Notes: generated by a model not told the origin, from the letters alone. A stretch of 64,000 nucleotides of DNA from Mesostigma viride (GCA_009746045.1 RPFO01001851.1:1-64000), one strand, 5' to 3'; positions 48,814-58,302 are shown, numbered from the stretch's first letter. Program-made: numbers and translations.

Positions 48814-51800
48814 TTAAGAGGAAGGCAGAGAAAAGACGCTCCGCCAAATGCGCGGGGGGCAGGCGGCGATAGCCCGAACCAGGGCGTCAGGAAGGGTGAG
48901 GGCCAAGCTCCGGTGCAATCCCACATAGTGGGCGACAGTTTTGCTGCTGCGCCAGCGACCCCGATGCTGAATATCAGCCATGCTGCGCTGCCGCAAAAAA
49001 TCATAGGTAGCCCCCCCATGCCGCAGCCCGTGAATGGTAAACACCGTGTCGACCCCCAAAGCTTGCGTGGCCTGATGCCAAACCCGGCTGAACTGGGCAT
49101 AATCGTAAGGGAACACCCGCTCCCAGGCCGCCTTGCCACGCATACAAGCCCGCAAGAGGGTCTCAGTCATGACATCCTCGATCACCACAGACTGCACCTC
49201 CCCCTTAGCCGTCTTAGCTGACATCAACAACAAGGCGCCCCGCTGCGAACCCCGCAACCGAACATCAGGCTGCAAGCGCACATGGCCGACCAACAGGTTG
49301 AGCGCCTCCGATACCCGCAGGTATTGTTGGAAAATAACGATGACCATCATAGCCGCACGAGGCTGCCGCTGGAGCACCATAGTACAAGCAAGCGCAAACG
49401 CAGCCTCCCATGGAATGGGGGGGGGGCACGAGGGGGTGCCAACGTGCGCCAGCCAGCCAAAACACTTCGTGCCAAGGCCCAATCCCGCACCTCCCGGGGG
49501 AAGTACAAATTCAGGCCCATAAGCGCATTGACACACAACTGGCGGCTGTAACACCGTGAGTGCGCCCAAGCGACATACTCGCAATAGTATTCCTCTATCG
49601 TCAAGCCGCGCAACAAGCTGCCAACCCGACCCCGCCGGCTCGCCCACCATGCGAAAAAGGACCTAAGACCCCGATGGTAAACCATCAAAGTAGCCGGCTT
49701 CACCTTGCCCTCAAGAAGGGTCAAGTAGCTAGCGCCAAGCCGAGGCCCGGGATTGGGATGAACACCCTCGCGAGTCAAATCGCGGACCCACCCGGCCACC
49801 GAGGCAGCCATGGAAAGCCCCCGCGAAGGCCCATCCGCAGGCTGAAGCTCACTTGGCGTCCAGACCCATTGTGAGCGGCTGCCGGTGACCAACGTAAGAG
49901 CGCACAACCGGCGGCATTGCTTGTTTAACCGGTAAGAAGAGGAACGCCCTTTAGCCAAGCAGCCCAAAGCGGCAGTGGAGTCCACTAACCTCACCACCCG
50001 CTTACCCCATGTTCCGAGGTTCCGGGCCGAGCGCTCCACCCCCTTCACAGCGGCCCGCACTTCCTTCTCGTTGATGTGCATGGTCGAATCGCGCCAGCGA
50101 CTCTTGATCCCGACGCGCCATCGCCCGTGGATGATGGCTTTTTCCGCGGCCTTGGTCAAGGGTCTAGGCCCGGCATACATGGCCTCACCTGGGGTGAGGA
50201 GGGTTGGGTAACCCCGCACCTCCCGGGCCCGAGCTAATTCCGTCACCTCAGCTGGGGCCATCTCAGCGTAGACAACCCCCTGCCCAAAACTAGACGCATC
50301 CGAGGCCACCACCACCGGAGCCAGGGCAGCCCCCCGGTCCACACGGAGCATGGGGGCCAACGCCATGGCACACTCGAGCTCATCGCGCACACCTTGCCAC
50401 AAAGGTCGCGTTCGCTGGCCCCACCCCTTGAGGTTGATGAACTTAAAACTCTGCTGCCATATGGACAAGCAAGTGCGGCTGAGCATCTGCAGCCACACCC
50501 ACCGGCCCACGACGGCCGCCAGCGCCTCAGCGGTAGCGCGTCCCCTCTCGAGGAGTACACGAGTGTGCGCAACCACAAGGGTGAGCTGCTTAGCTGTCGG
50601 CTCCAACACCCCATCCCGCCGGTGAACAACACCCAGAGCTTCTAGCTCGTCCTCCCCCTCCGGGCTAGCCATGATCGTCTTGTCCTTGGAGGGCACAAGG
50701 TTGTTAGGCGCGTACCCGTCTTCAATAGCACTCGCGATTAAGCGATTCACCGCCTCGCACGTGCGCCCATTGCTGACCACCAGGTCATCAATAGTGATGG
50801 ATACCATAGGGGCAGGGGGGTCCTCAAGGTCGATTTGCATCTCCCTCGTGCTCTCCTCCTTGTACTCGATGGCTAGGGCGGTTGGGTTACCCCATGCATT
50901 CCGAAGCACGGTCAGCTCCCCTACACTTGTGAGGCGGTTCACCTGCCGTCTAGGATCCAAAGCGCCCGTGGCATAGAGGACCATCTCATGGATGGCTTCC
51001 CCTAGCGCTACAGCGTGGGAGTGCCCCATGGCCAGCACTTTCAGCACTGGCCACACCCTCCTCCGCCGCCCCGGCAGCCCGACATCGGTGGACCACACAT
51101 CAGGTAGCCCTTGATAATCCCACCACCACTCCGGCACTTGGATGGTATAGTAATACGAGACCAGATCGCTCTTGGCCGTGTAGCACCGACCCTTGATATA
51201 GACCTCCGAGTATATGCCCAGGTGGGGTAACACCGTCTTAGGGGGGTCCACCCACAGTGCGTTCCCCAACTTCTTATTCACAATGAGCCTTAACTCCCCC
51301 ACTCCTTTGGCCACCCCAAAACATCCGTCTACCCACTTTGGCCGCGTCTCTCGGAACTCCACCATCCCCACGTCCGCTGCCCTCCCCATCAACTTGCCCC
51401 ACTCCGCCATGGTGCACCCTCGGCTGGGGGCAGGTACATTCCAATACCTCGCACTGGCAGCCACCTCCGGCTTGATGCAGTTGGCTTCGCTCGCGTACAC
51501 CTCTCGCCAACTAGGTCGTAGCGCCAGCAAATCCAGCAGCTTCGCCTTTCCTGCCACCTCGCGCTTCGGCAGACTCACCCGCTCCGCCACAAGTTGTTCA
51601 TACTTATTACATTTCCCATAGATTAGATCACTTCCTTCTGCGGGGCCTGTCGCAACGCCGGTTACGCGGCGACTGTACCACTCGCAGTGCTTCTTGACCC
51701 TTTTCAGGGCCTCCGCCGTTCCTCTGGAGCACGCGCCTCCAGATTTAGGCGGAGGGTCTGCCCCCCCGTGCCATAGCCAATTCAACCACGTAATCACCTT

Positions 51801-51890
51801 GTGTTGTAGAGTGAAGGTCCGGCGGCGGCGAGTTGCACGCTGGCGTCTGCGTGCTGACCTCACTCTCCCCCACGTAGTGCTTAGAGGCAT
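48814..51890 (-). CDS. RT - RNase H - tyrosine recombinase polyprotein (one frame change)
   Basis: The ATG at 51890 (MPLSTTWGRVRS) is the first after the gag stop. RT motifs include GRCYTAKSDLVSYYYTI and the catalytic ITIDDLVVSN. RNase H follows (VVASDASSFGQG, HINEKEV, RLVDSTAALG, PSELQPADGPSRG). Next is a 2A-like GVHPNPGP, then the tyrosine recombinase: LRVSEALNL (Arg), HGLRHGGATY (His-x-x-Arg) and HRGRW...VAHYVG (catalytic Tyr). The two halves lie in different frames, meeting at a run of ten C (49417-49426 on the + strand as G), so either a one-base indel or slippage joins them. Recombinase, not integrase, places it in the DIRS/Ngaro order. Confidence 0.85.
49743..49769 (-). other. 2A-like peptide motif between RNase H and recombinase
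   Basis: Encodes EGVHPNPGP. The NPGP end is the hallmark of 2A-like ribosome-skipping peptides (DxExNPGP), with His in the Glu position, a variant seen in several non-LTR retrotransposons. Here it sits exactly between the RNase H and recombinase domains, where separation of the two would make sense. Confidence 0.5.
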
Positions 51891-51937
51891 TGTAGGAAGA
51901 GGCAGTGGGAAGGGGGAGCGGTTTACCCTTTCGGTGT

Positions 51938-52996
51938 TTACTTGGTTTGCTGGGCCTTGCCCAGCTTCTCCATCATCGTGGCGCTTTGCAGGGCCATCTT
52001 CATGGCCGGGTTGCTCACCAAGGAGGCATCTTCCTTGAGAGCAAGGAGGTGGCCAGCCACCTTCCACCCTCCTGACCCCTGGCTCTCCACTAGGAGCATG
52101 GCTGCCACCACCCTCATGAGATACTCTACCCCAGCCAACTCCCCGGCTGCCGGCCCCAACTCCTTGAAGAGTGTGTCCATGGCCAGGGCGATGTTCATGA
52201 CCACCTTCCTGCTTTCCTGGTTCCTCCACCCCCCTTGGCGAGTAGCCATGATCCAACTCTTTATCCCCCCTCCATTGTCGTTGGCATCCTCGAGCACCTC
52301 GGGGAGCACTCTCTCTTGCACCCTCCAATTCACCACTTGTGCTCGAGTGGGCAGCGTCACCCCTTTGGTCTTTTTCGGCTTCCTGGAAGCCCCATCTGCC
52401 CCGGCCAGCGCATCCTTCAATTTCGTCAGGAAATCCTCTTCCTCGGACTCCTCCTCCTCCTCCTCTTCTTTGCCCGCCTGCCCCTGCTTGCCAATAATAG
52501 CCGCCAGCTCCAAGAGCTGCTCCCTCACATCCCCCGCGGCCTTTCCCTTGCTCGGGGCTGGGCTTCCGACTTTTTTCGTCCCCTTTTTCGCCCCTTTCGT
52601 GGGCCGGCGTGGTGGCTGCATCTCCTCTTCGTCCGAGTCCGCCAAGTCCCGGGCGCTTTGGAGGGCTGCCACTAGCGCTTCGTTTGGGTCCGCTGCTGCC
52701 AGAATTTCAGGCCCGTCCACGTGGTCGACCAGCAGTCCAACGACGGACTCCAGCTGGGCCGCAGACCACCGGCTGACAGTAGTTACCCAGTCGGTCCCGA
52801 GGACCGCCTCAAAGGCAGCGCACACTTCAGGCAGGCCCGAGCAAGTGGAGAGCTCCTGATGGAGCCTTTTCTTCTGCGTCGGCCAGCCTAGTCGGCCCTT
52901 TCCCGTCTGTTTAGTAGCTGTCGGCACCTCGGGATTAGCTTTCGGTAATTGCTTCCCAGCACCTGTCGAACCTGGCTTCCGCCCGGGCTTCGGCAT
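51938..52996 (-). CDS. Gag-like protein of the YR retrotransposon
   Basis: 352 residues, first ORF of the element. Basic N-terminus (PKPGRKPGSTGAGKQL), acidic/basic linker (EEEEEEESEEEDFLTKLKDAL) and a helical C-terminal domain (VVMNIALAMDTLFKELGPAAGEL; MRVVAAMLLVESQG) with no zinc knuckle seen. Position and composition fit the nucleic-acid-packaging ORF1 of DIRS-like elements. The stop is 48 bases upstream of the RT start. Confidence 0.7.
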   Translation of the reverse strand: MPKPGRKPGSTGAGKQLPKANPEVPTATKQTGKGRLGWPTQKKRLHQELSTCSGLPEVCAAFEAVLGTDWVTTVSRWSAAQLESVVGLLVDHVDGPEILAAADPNEALVAALQSARDLADSDEEEMQPPRRPTKGAKKGTKKVGSPAPSKGKAAGDVREQLLELAAIIGKQGQAGKEEEEEEESEEEDFLTKLKDALAGADGASRKPKKTKGVTLPTRAQVVNWRVQERVLPEVLEDANDNGGGIKSWIMATRQGGWRNQESRKVVMNIALAMDTLFKELGPAAGELAGVEYLMRVVAAMLLVESQGSGGWKVAGHLLALKEDASLVSNPAMKMALQSATMMEKLGKAQQTK

Positions 52997-53067
52997 CCCA
53001 GCCGCTTTGCAGAAAGGAATTCTGGGCGTCAGCTACGCTGCCCCTGACCCCTGTCGCCGCCTTCGTT

Positions 53068-53448
53068 AAAACAAAAGAGACCGCCATGAGCTAGGTGAGC
53101 AAGCTTTTATCGTGTTTCAAGGCCAACGGCTCTCTACCAACGGCCAGATCCGGCAACGGCCTCTAAACAGTTTTAGCCGTCAAGTTTTACTTCAGATATT
53201 GCCTGTTGCAAACCCGTCCGCAATCACAGATCTGCTAGGAGAACCTAGACGCAAAAATCCGTCGTCAAGGTACTCAGCACACCGTCAAGGTATGGGCCGC
53301 AACAATTAGGCCATATCTTCCGTAATACTCGTACACTAGAAGCCTAATCAACCTTATTACGATCACATCACCCAGCTCTATTTCACCTAGCATCAGCGGC
53401 TCCCCTTCCGTATCACTATAAAGAAACTATGTTCAGAGAACCCCGATT
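53068..53448 (-). repeat. terminal direct repeat of the YR retrotransposon (5' copy)
   Basis: Matches 48225-48605. In element orientation it is the left end and starts TCGGGGTTCTC directly after viral coding sequence. Confidence 0.9.
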
Positions 53449-53715
53449 ATCAGTTCCTTCGCTCGTGTAGCCGTCGAAAGACAGGTCGAGAGTATACTTT
53501 TTGTCCCCTTGGCCGCTCTTGGGCTCAAAACAGCTGATCCCGAATGGCGCTCGCATGCGAGGTGTTTGGATGCGCACAGGAGTGCCGTCGTTCACATAGG
53601 AAAGGTAAGCGGACAAGGCTCCAGGTCCAGATTGACCTCTTCCTGTGCGTTTCGGGTCTTTGTAAATCACTTTAGCCGGGTCAAAGTCGTCAAAGAGGAC
53701 GATTGTAGAAGCCAT
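53447..53715 (-). pseudogene. 5' part of interrupted DUF5871-like gene
   Basis: The ATG at 53715 (MASTIVLFDDFDPAKVIYKD) begins the N-terminal part: QTPRMRAPFGISCFEP and KKYTLDLSF are the conserved DUF5871-like segments. Coding runs to about 53447, where the retrotransposon begins. The C-terminal part is at 47735-48209. DUF5871 proteins are widespread in giant viruses and are thought, from context, to work in replication; this is family knowledge and not shown here. Confidence 0.75.
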
Positions 53716-53763
53716 GGCGGAAGATGGCAAGGTCGCTTGGCGAGGTCACTACTGTCTCGGCTT

Positions 53764-54345
53764 TTATGCATCGTCAAGAGCGTCCGCCCAAGAAACGCTG
53801 ACGTCACCTAGCTCAAGATCGATATCTGTTTGGCGTTCGATCTGCTTAGAAGAAGAGACAATCAGGTTGCAAAAAGAACGGAAAGATTCGGCGTCCTCTC
53901 CGCTCTTCATGCGTTTGACACGTCGGCACACGAGACGAACATTAGAAGAAGTGACGTCCTCCTGTGGGTTGATAATATCTATAGCAGCAGAACAACCTGG
54001 GACAATGTTGTCAGACGTTTCAGGTCCGTACGTCATGTCGATTCCTGAAACTGCGCAACGACCGTTTTGTCGGTCCCACATCTGAACGAGATCTTTCGAG
54101 GACAGAAAAATCCTTCCTCGGGTCGAATGCGACTTTTTTCTCGACGACGCGATGTTTCGTATGAGTCGTCGCATGTAGCCTTCTTTAGAGGCCCGAAACT
54201 TCTTGTTCTCTTCGGCGCGGCACGCGCGACAAGCGCCACCTGTCCTGATACTGTGATTATTGAAATCAAAAGTCGGTTTCTGAAAGCCGCACAGTGGGCA
54301 CACGAGGACCTCCGACTCAGAACGTTCCGAGACCACGACCTCCAT
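53764..54345 (-). CDS. HNH-like endonuclease
   Basis: 193 residues. An N-terminal zinc pair (CPLCGFQKP ... CRACRAEE) is followed by the HNH core in the giant-virus form: DLVQMWDRQNGRCAVSGIDMTYGP, then SAAIDIINPQEDVTSSNVRLVCRRVKRMK, where the Cys/Asp/Asn residues stand in for the usual His-Asn-His. The frame is intact. Many giant viruses carry several such proteins as homing-type or repair nucleases. Confidence 0.7.
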   Translation of the reverse strand: MEVVVSERSESEVLVCPLCGFQKPTFDFNNHSIRTGGACRACRAEENKKFRASKEGYMRRLIRNIASSRKKSHSTRGRIFLSSKDLVQMWDRQNGRCAVSGIDMTYGPETSDNIVPGCSAAIDIINPQEDVTSSNVRLVCRRVKRMKSGEDAESFRSFCNLIVSSSKQIERQTDIDLELGDVSVSWADALDDA

Positions 54346-54392
54346 AGATGTGGTAACGACGCATTATACCACGACACAATTTCAAAGTCTCA

Positions 54393-56702
54393 TTAAGCGC
54401 AGAATATAGATCTGCTATTCACGCCGAAACATTTAGGAGGCTTAGCGGCAGATGACGTTCGTTTGGCAGTCGCGGGCTTAGAACGAGATACGCGTTTTTG
54501 CCTTATTCCTAGATGGGTCTCTTTAATTGCTTTTCTCGTGTTTTTCACAAGTTCCTGGTAATTTTTATCGCCACGTTCACGTTCGCGCTTCAGAAGAAGC
54601 AGAGCTCTAGCCGCTGCTTGTTTCGCTTCATCTGGACTTTCGACTCCTGTTTCATATTTCTTATCAAGATCGAAACCAAAATCAGATTTAAGTTTATCAG
54701 GTAAAAGTCTGTACTCATCGTCTTTAACCTTTTTTTCGTAGTCGGCCAAAACTTGTTTCCTTGACCAGTTGTCACCGTAAGGATTTTTTAATGTCATAAA
54801 ATCGTAATATTTCCACCACGCTGGTATAGGATCCGGCTTCCCTTCAAAAGGATCCGGCTTCCCTTTTTCCCTGTACTTTTGATTCATTTTTGTGGCAAAA
54901 TCACCGCCATTTGTAGATTGTTCAAATAATAGTTTCACATCCTCTTGAAACTTCTTCTTGTCATCGTTAGATAGTCGAGGTGCCGGAAATTTAGGTGGTT
55001 TGATTTCAACACTTGCGTAATTTCGTTTCCATTGTTCATTGTCAGCAACCTTGAATAGTCTTTGGAGTGATAGATCGTCCAAATGATTGAAGTAGGGATA
55101 TTTTTCACGTATTGCTGAAAAGTCTCCAGTTTGTAGCATGTTATTAAGCATATCAGGATGATCTATCAAAATTCGGTGGCCCCTCATTAACTCTAACTCA
55201 GTAAACCGTTTCAACCGATCTTCTTTGCGGGGCTCGTTCATCTTATTATACAACGCCTGAGTGGTATTGTACATATTTATACGTTCCTCTTCTGAAGCAT
55301 TTGCTCGTGCAAGACGCAACATGAGAAGCTCGTTAGCTTGTTCAATTGGCAAAGTGGAGCTTTCAACGTACCAATCCTTTATAGGCTCTCTGAATTTTTT
55401 TGAGTAGTCATTAATTGATAAAAAATCGCGATTCTTTAAGTACTTATCTGAATCTGGTTTTTGTACGTTATACTTCGCGACTACTTCAGGAATTTCTGTG
55501 GCTGCATTTCCAGGTGTTATCTTAAGATATGGGATCTCAGCTATTCGTCTCGCTTCTTCTTCCGCTGCGGCCAAGGCCGCAGCCAATCGTTCAGCTTCCG
55601 CTCGTTTAGCTTCTTCCGCCCGACGCTTTCTGTCCTCTTCCGCTGCAGCCAAGGCCGCAGCCAATCGTTTCGCTTCCGCTTCCGCTTCCGCCTCGCGTCT
55701 TGCTTTTTCAGCGGCAGCAGCAGCCGCAGCGGCAGCAGCAGGGTCGCTACCACCAGCACCAACTACCCTCTTAATTATACCCTTAACTGCGCTTGCAACA
55801 GTAGATTCGTCTGGAATATTGGTGCTGAGGCCGTAAAAATCCCCTGGTCCGTACACTTCTTGTGAACGATACACGTTTTCGTCTCCTGAAGACCCTATAA
55901 ATCGCGAAAGGTCGCGAGGTGCCGTACTCCGATCTACACCCACATACGGATTAAGCATCGTTGCGTAGTTCATAGAACGAATTTGTTGCGCGTTACCTAG
56001 AGCCAACTGCATTATTTGTTCAGGGGAGTTGATTCTGTTTATTTCCGATTGATAAGGAGCGTGATATTCTTCTCTCCTATAATACCCTCTCCTTCTGCCC
56101 CTGTTTCTACCGACGTTGTTAGCATACACGTTGTTCACGAGTACGGGCCTACCGTTTGCGTTTCTCCCTTCTAGATCATCCGCGAATGCCCTGCCTGCAC
56201 GCGCCCCCACCTCTTCGAGGTCGTTCAGAGGCACATTTCTGCGCCCTTCAAGCATAGCTACCTTCTGCTGAGTGTTCGAAGCCTTTGCGATCACCTCGCA
56301 CAAATACTGTTTCGGGATCCTTTCAAGGAGATCAAAAGGCGCTTTTGTCAGCATATACGCCACGTGAACCAATCGTTGATGTGACGCGTTATCTCCTCGA
56401 AGGGCATCTCGGCATAGCTTAACGAGCAAACCGCCCACGACTTCTTCGCCAACCAAAATGCAAAGAGAGGACGAAGGGGCTTTATCCAGAAAATCGGTTG
56501 GAATGTCAGGATAAAGCGTTTCGACGAGTCTTCTGAGCTGCGGTTGCGTCATTGTCTTTCCGATTCCGCTAGCGCACGCCGTTACGCTTTTTTTGGAGAT
56601 TCCAAGCACCCGTTTCCCGATACTGACAGGCGCTGTTAAGATTCGATATAAGATATTTGTTGGTAACTGCTCTTCGGGAGGATTTCTGTAATACGGGTCC
56701 AT
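54393..56702 (-). CDS. large Ala/Glu-rich coiled-coil protein, 769 aa
   Basis: The ATG at 56702 (MDPYYRNPPEEQ) follows a TATATAGTA string. The N-terminal 330 residues are a mixed domain (LLVKLCRDALRGDNASHQRLVHVAYML) with an Arg-rich patch (GRNRGRRRGYYRRE). A poly-Ala run leads to a coiled coil with repeats of RLAAALAAAEE, then a charged helical C-terminal half (DKYLKNRDFLSINDYSKKFREP). The C-terminus is basic (KRVSRSKPATAKRTSSAAK). Probably a virion core or DNA-packaging structural protein; no enzyme motif. The sequence is AT-rich in the 3' half and intact. Confidence 0.65.
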   Translation of the reverse strand: MDPYYRNPPEEQLPTNILYRILTAPVSIGKRVLGISKKSVTACASGIGKTMTQPQLRRLVETLYPDIPTDFLDKAPSSSLCILVGEEVVGGLLVKLCRDALRGDNASHQRLVHVAYMLTKAPFDLLERIPKQYLCEVIAKASNTQQKVAMLEGRRNVPLNDLEEVGARAGRAFADDLEGRNANGRPVLVNNVYANNVGRNRGRRRGYYRREEYHAPYQSEINRINSPEQIMQLALGNAQQIRSMNYATMLNPYVGVDRSTAPRDLSRFIGSSGDENVYRSQEVYGPGDFYGLSTNIPDESTVASAVKGIIKRVVGAGGSDPAAAAAAAAAAEKARREAEAEAEAKRLAAALAAAEEDRKRRAEEAKRAEAERLAAALAAAEEEARRIAEIPYLKITPGNAATEIPEVVAKYNVQKPDSDKYLKNRDFLSINDYSKKFREPIKDWYVESSTLPIEQANELLMLRLARANASEEERINMYNTTQALYNKMNEPRKEDRLKRFTELELMRGHRILIDHPDMLNNMLQTGDFSAIREKYPYFNHLDDLSLQRLFKVADNEQWKRNYASVEIKPPKFPAPRLSNDDKKKFQEDVKLLFEQSTNGGDFATKMNQKYREKGKPDPFEGKPDPIPAWWKYYDFMTLKNPYGDNWSRKQVLADYEKKVKDDEYRLLPDKLKSDFGFDLDKKYETGVESPDEAKQAAARALLLLKRERERGDKNYQELVKNTRKAIKETHLGIRQKRVSRSKPATAKRTSSAAKPPKCFGVNSRSIFCA

Positions 56703-56713
56703 AGTATATAGTA
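56703..56713 (-). promoter_or_regulatory. TATA-like motif before 56702
   Basis: The string TACTATATACT on the minus strand abuts the ATG, like the short-leader motifs at 34484 and 37472. Confidence 0.3.
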
Positions 56714-56743
56714 CCCGTAAGATTTTGTTCAGACATTCGTTAC

Positions 56744-56947
56744 TCACCAGGGACTTGCCCCAGTGTACGTTCGCAACTCGACAATATCGAGTAACTGCTT
56801 CATGAGATCTTTTGGTATTGTAACGACCTGAGAATTGATGCTTCCAGAAGAAGGAAGCTTACCGATTTCTTCGAATGGTTTCATTTTTGACGGCTCCGAT
56901 TGCTCGCGATATCCGAAATCGTAATACAAGAACCGTGAGATGCTCAT
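56744..56947 (-). CDS. small protein, 67 aa, unknown
   Basis: Starts MSISRFLYYDFGYREQSEPS; ends LRTYTGASPW just before the large coiled-coil gene. Soluble, no domain seen. Divergent from the SET gene, whose TATA box lies 54 bases away. Confidence 0.55.
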   Translation of the reverse strand: MSISRFLYYDFGYREQSEPSKMKPFEEIGKLPSSGSINSQVVTIPKDLMKQLLDIVELRTYTGASPW

Positions 56948-57000
56948 GGTAATCTTATCTACAATTGGCTAGGAAAATGTGCGTGGAGGTGGCGAGAGGG

Positions 57001-57008
57001 TATAAAAA
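57001..57008 (+). promoter_or_regulatory. TATA box of the SET-domain gene
   Basis: TATAAAAA, 52 bases before the ATG at 57060, with a pyrimidine-rich leader (CTCATCTCATCTTCTCC). This is a classical eukaryotic core-promoter spacing, unlike the very short leaders elsewhere. Confidence 0.55.
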
Positions 57009-57059
57009 CCCAAGACGGTCTCATTTCGCCTCGTCTCATCTCATCTTCTCCACCTAGCC

Positions 57060-58187
57060 ATGGCTTACCAACGCGACAAAGACAAAACGTTCGGCCCCCC
57101 ACCGCAAGTCCTAACAAGACCTCCGGCTCTCGTCGCTCCTGACAACCTCGATATCGAAGCTTTGAAGGCCGCTGGGGAGACTGACCTTCCTCACACGTAC
57201 ATGAGCTGTTTCGAGGAGCGTCGACTCGCCATCGATATGTACAACTTCATGAACGACGCCAACATTTCGATGGAGCAAGCAAGCTTTATTCCGTTGCCTC
57301 CAAGTCGCATTCGTCACGTCGAGGAAGCAAACGGAAACGTCCTCGTTCAAGCCGTGTTTCCCGGAACACAGCCGCAGCCGTGGTTGCGGGTTGCGGAGAG
57401 TCGTTTGTTAAAGAGCATGGGTTTCTCGGGAACGGGTCTTTATGCGGATCGATATTTTGCAAGGGGACAATATTTCGCTCCTTACATCGGAAGGGTCATC
57501 GGGCCCGAGTCTTCATCGGAAAATTGGGAACGATTCGAATCCATGTCGTTTTCAGACGAGGACTACCAACAAAACTGCACCGCGGCTCTCGAAATCATGG
57601 AGATAGAAACGCCGTTCATCCTCTACACGTGGATCCGGAACACTTTGTTGGAATGCCTCGAACACGCCGACATGATCATGGACATGGATGGATTCCAAGT
57701 CGACGCGGGGACCGCGCCTGTGAGAGACGACCCCGACCGCCCCTACCCAGCTTTCTACGCCCACATGGCCAACGACCCTTTTGGATCTTCAGAAGAAACG
57801 AACTGCGTCAATTTCAACGGGGGGCTTCGAGCAACGCGACATATTTTTCCCGGAGAGGAGATTCTTTGGGACTACGGCCCCTCATACCACATGGACCTCA
57901 CTGCTCGCATGACGAGGACGGTGAGGGAGGATGTGATACACAAGAACTCCAAAATCGGGAAAGTCGCCGGCCTCCTCCGGTTCATGGAGGACGTGAACTT
58001 TCACTCGACAAACGGATACTGGCCTAACGAAGACAAAAACAGGACACCTGCGACGCGAGTGCAGCCTACGCGCAAGTCGAAACAGAGGCTATCTCACAGC
58101 AAACAGTTTGTTTTGAACGAAGTGGATATTCATATGCTAGAACTCGTGGGTCTTACTTCTTCGCCCACTGTGAGGAGGCAAGCTTAA
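57060..58187 (+). CDS. SET-domain protein, putative lysine methyltransferase
   Basis: 375 residues. The SET domain spans roughly residues 105-300: GTGLYADRYFARGQYFAPYIGRVI (N-SET), then AHMANDPFGSSEETNCVNF and ATRHIFPGEEILWDYG (C-SET, SAM and catalytic Tyr region). It transfers methyl groups to lysine; chlorovirus vSET silences host genes through histone H3, but that protein is only about 120 residues, so the target here is unknown. The N-terminal 100 residues are unfamiliar. The C-terminus is basic (TRKSKQRLSHSKQF). It has its own strong TATA box and is intact. Confidence 0.8.
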   Translation: MAYQRDKDKTFGPPPQVLTRPPALVAPDNLDIEALKAAGETDLPHTYMSCFEERRLAIDMYNFMNDANISMEQASFIPLPPSRIRHVEEANGNVLVQAVFPGTQPQPWLRVAESRLLKSMGFSGTGLYADRYFARGQYFAPYIGRVIGPESSSENWERFESMSFSDEDYQQNCTAALEIMEIETPFILYTWIRNTLLECLEHADMIMDMDGFQVDAGTAPVRDDPDRPYPAFYAHMANDPFGSSEETNCVNFNGGLRATRHIFPGEEILWDYGPSYHMDLTARMTRTVREDVIHKNSKIGKVAGLLRFMEDVNFHSTNGYWPNEDKNRTPATRVQPTRKSKQRLSHSKQFVLNEVDIHMLELVGLTSSPTVRRQA

Positions 58188-58194
58188 GACATCA

Positions 58195-58302
58195 CTATAG
58201 TCCATTGACGGATTCTTGGCGCGCTTCTGCGACAAAACTCAACCAGGGATGAGCGCTGACAGCCTTCTTACCCTTTGCGCGAGGGACACGTTTACGAGCC
58301 AT
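58195..58302 (-). CDS. micro-ORF, basic 35-aa protein
   Basis: ATG at 58302, stop at 58195. Reads MARKRVPRAKGKKAVS followed by HPWLSFVAEARQES. A basic tail plus a P-W-L-x-F-V helix recalls the start of a small DNA-binding-type family in giant viruses (WI.FVK), here cut short by a stop. It fills the gap between two larger genes and is AT-flanked. Confidence 0.35.
   Translation of the reverse strand: MARKRVPRAKGKKAVSAHPWLSFVAEARQESVNGL

Larger units (their letters stand above)
48210..53446 (-). mobile_element. tyrosine-recombinase retrotransposon (Ngaro/DIRS/TOC-like), about 5.2 kb
   Basis: Flanked by 381-bp direct repeats (48225-48605 and 53068-53448, apparently identical). On the minus strand it encodes a Gag-like protein, then RT-RNase H and a tyrosine recombinase, and no integrase or aspartic protease is seen. 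Its start, TCGGGGTTCTCTGAAC, matches the small element at 21917. Its left end carries a CCCACCC-type tract as in the other two elements. There is no visible target-site duplication. Unlike the small element, no B1/B2 pair is obvious, so the left end may be truncated. Near-identical repeats indicate a recent insertion. Host is inferred to be eukaryotic; green algae carry TOC/PAT-like relatives. Confidence 0.9.

Noticed and set aside
51891-52328. N-terminal extension of the RT open frame
   Set aside because: It overlaps the gag-like gene in another frame and reads as shadow sequence; the first ATG after the gag stop is at 51890.
48225-53448. Ordinary LTR retrotransposon (Ty1/Ty3 type)
   Set aside because: No integrase or aspartic protease; a tyrosine recombinase follows RNase H, and there is no target-site duplication.
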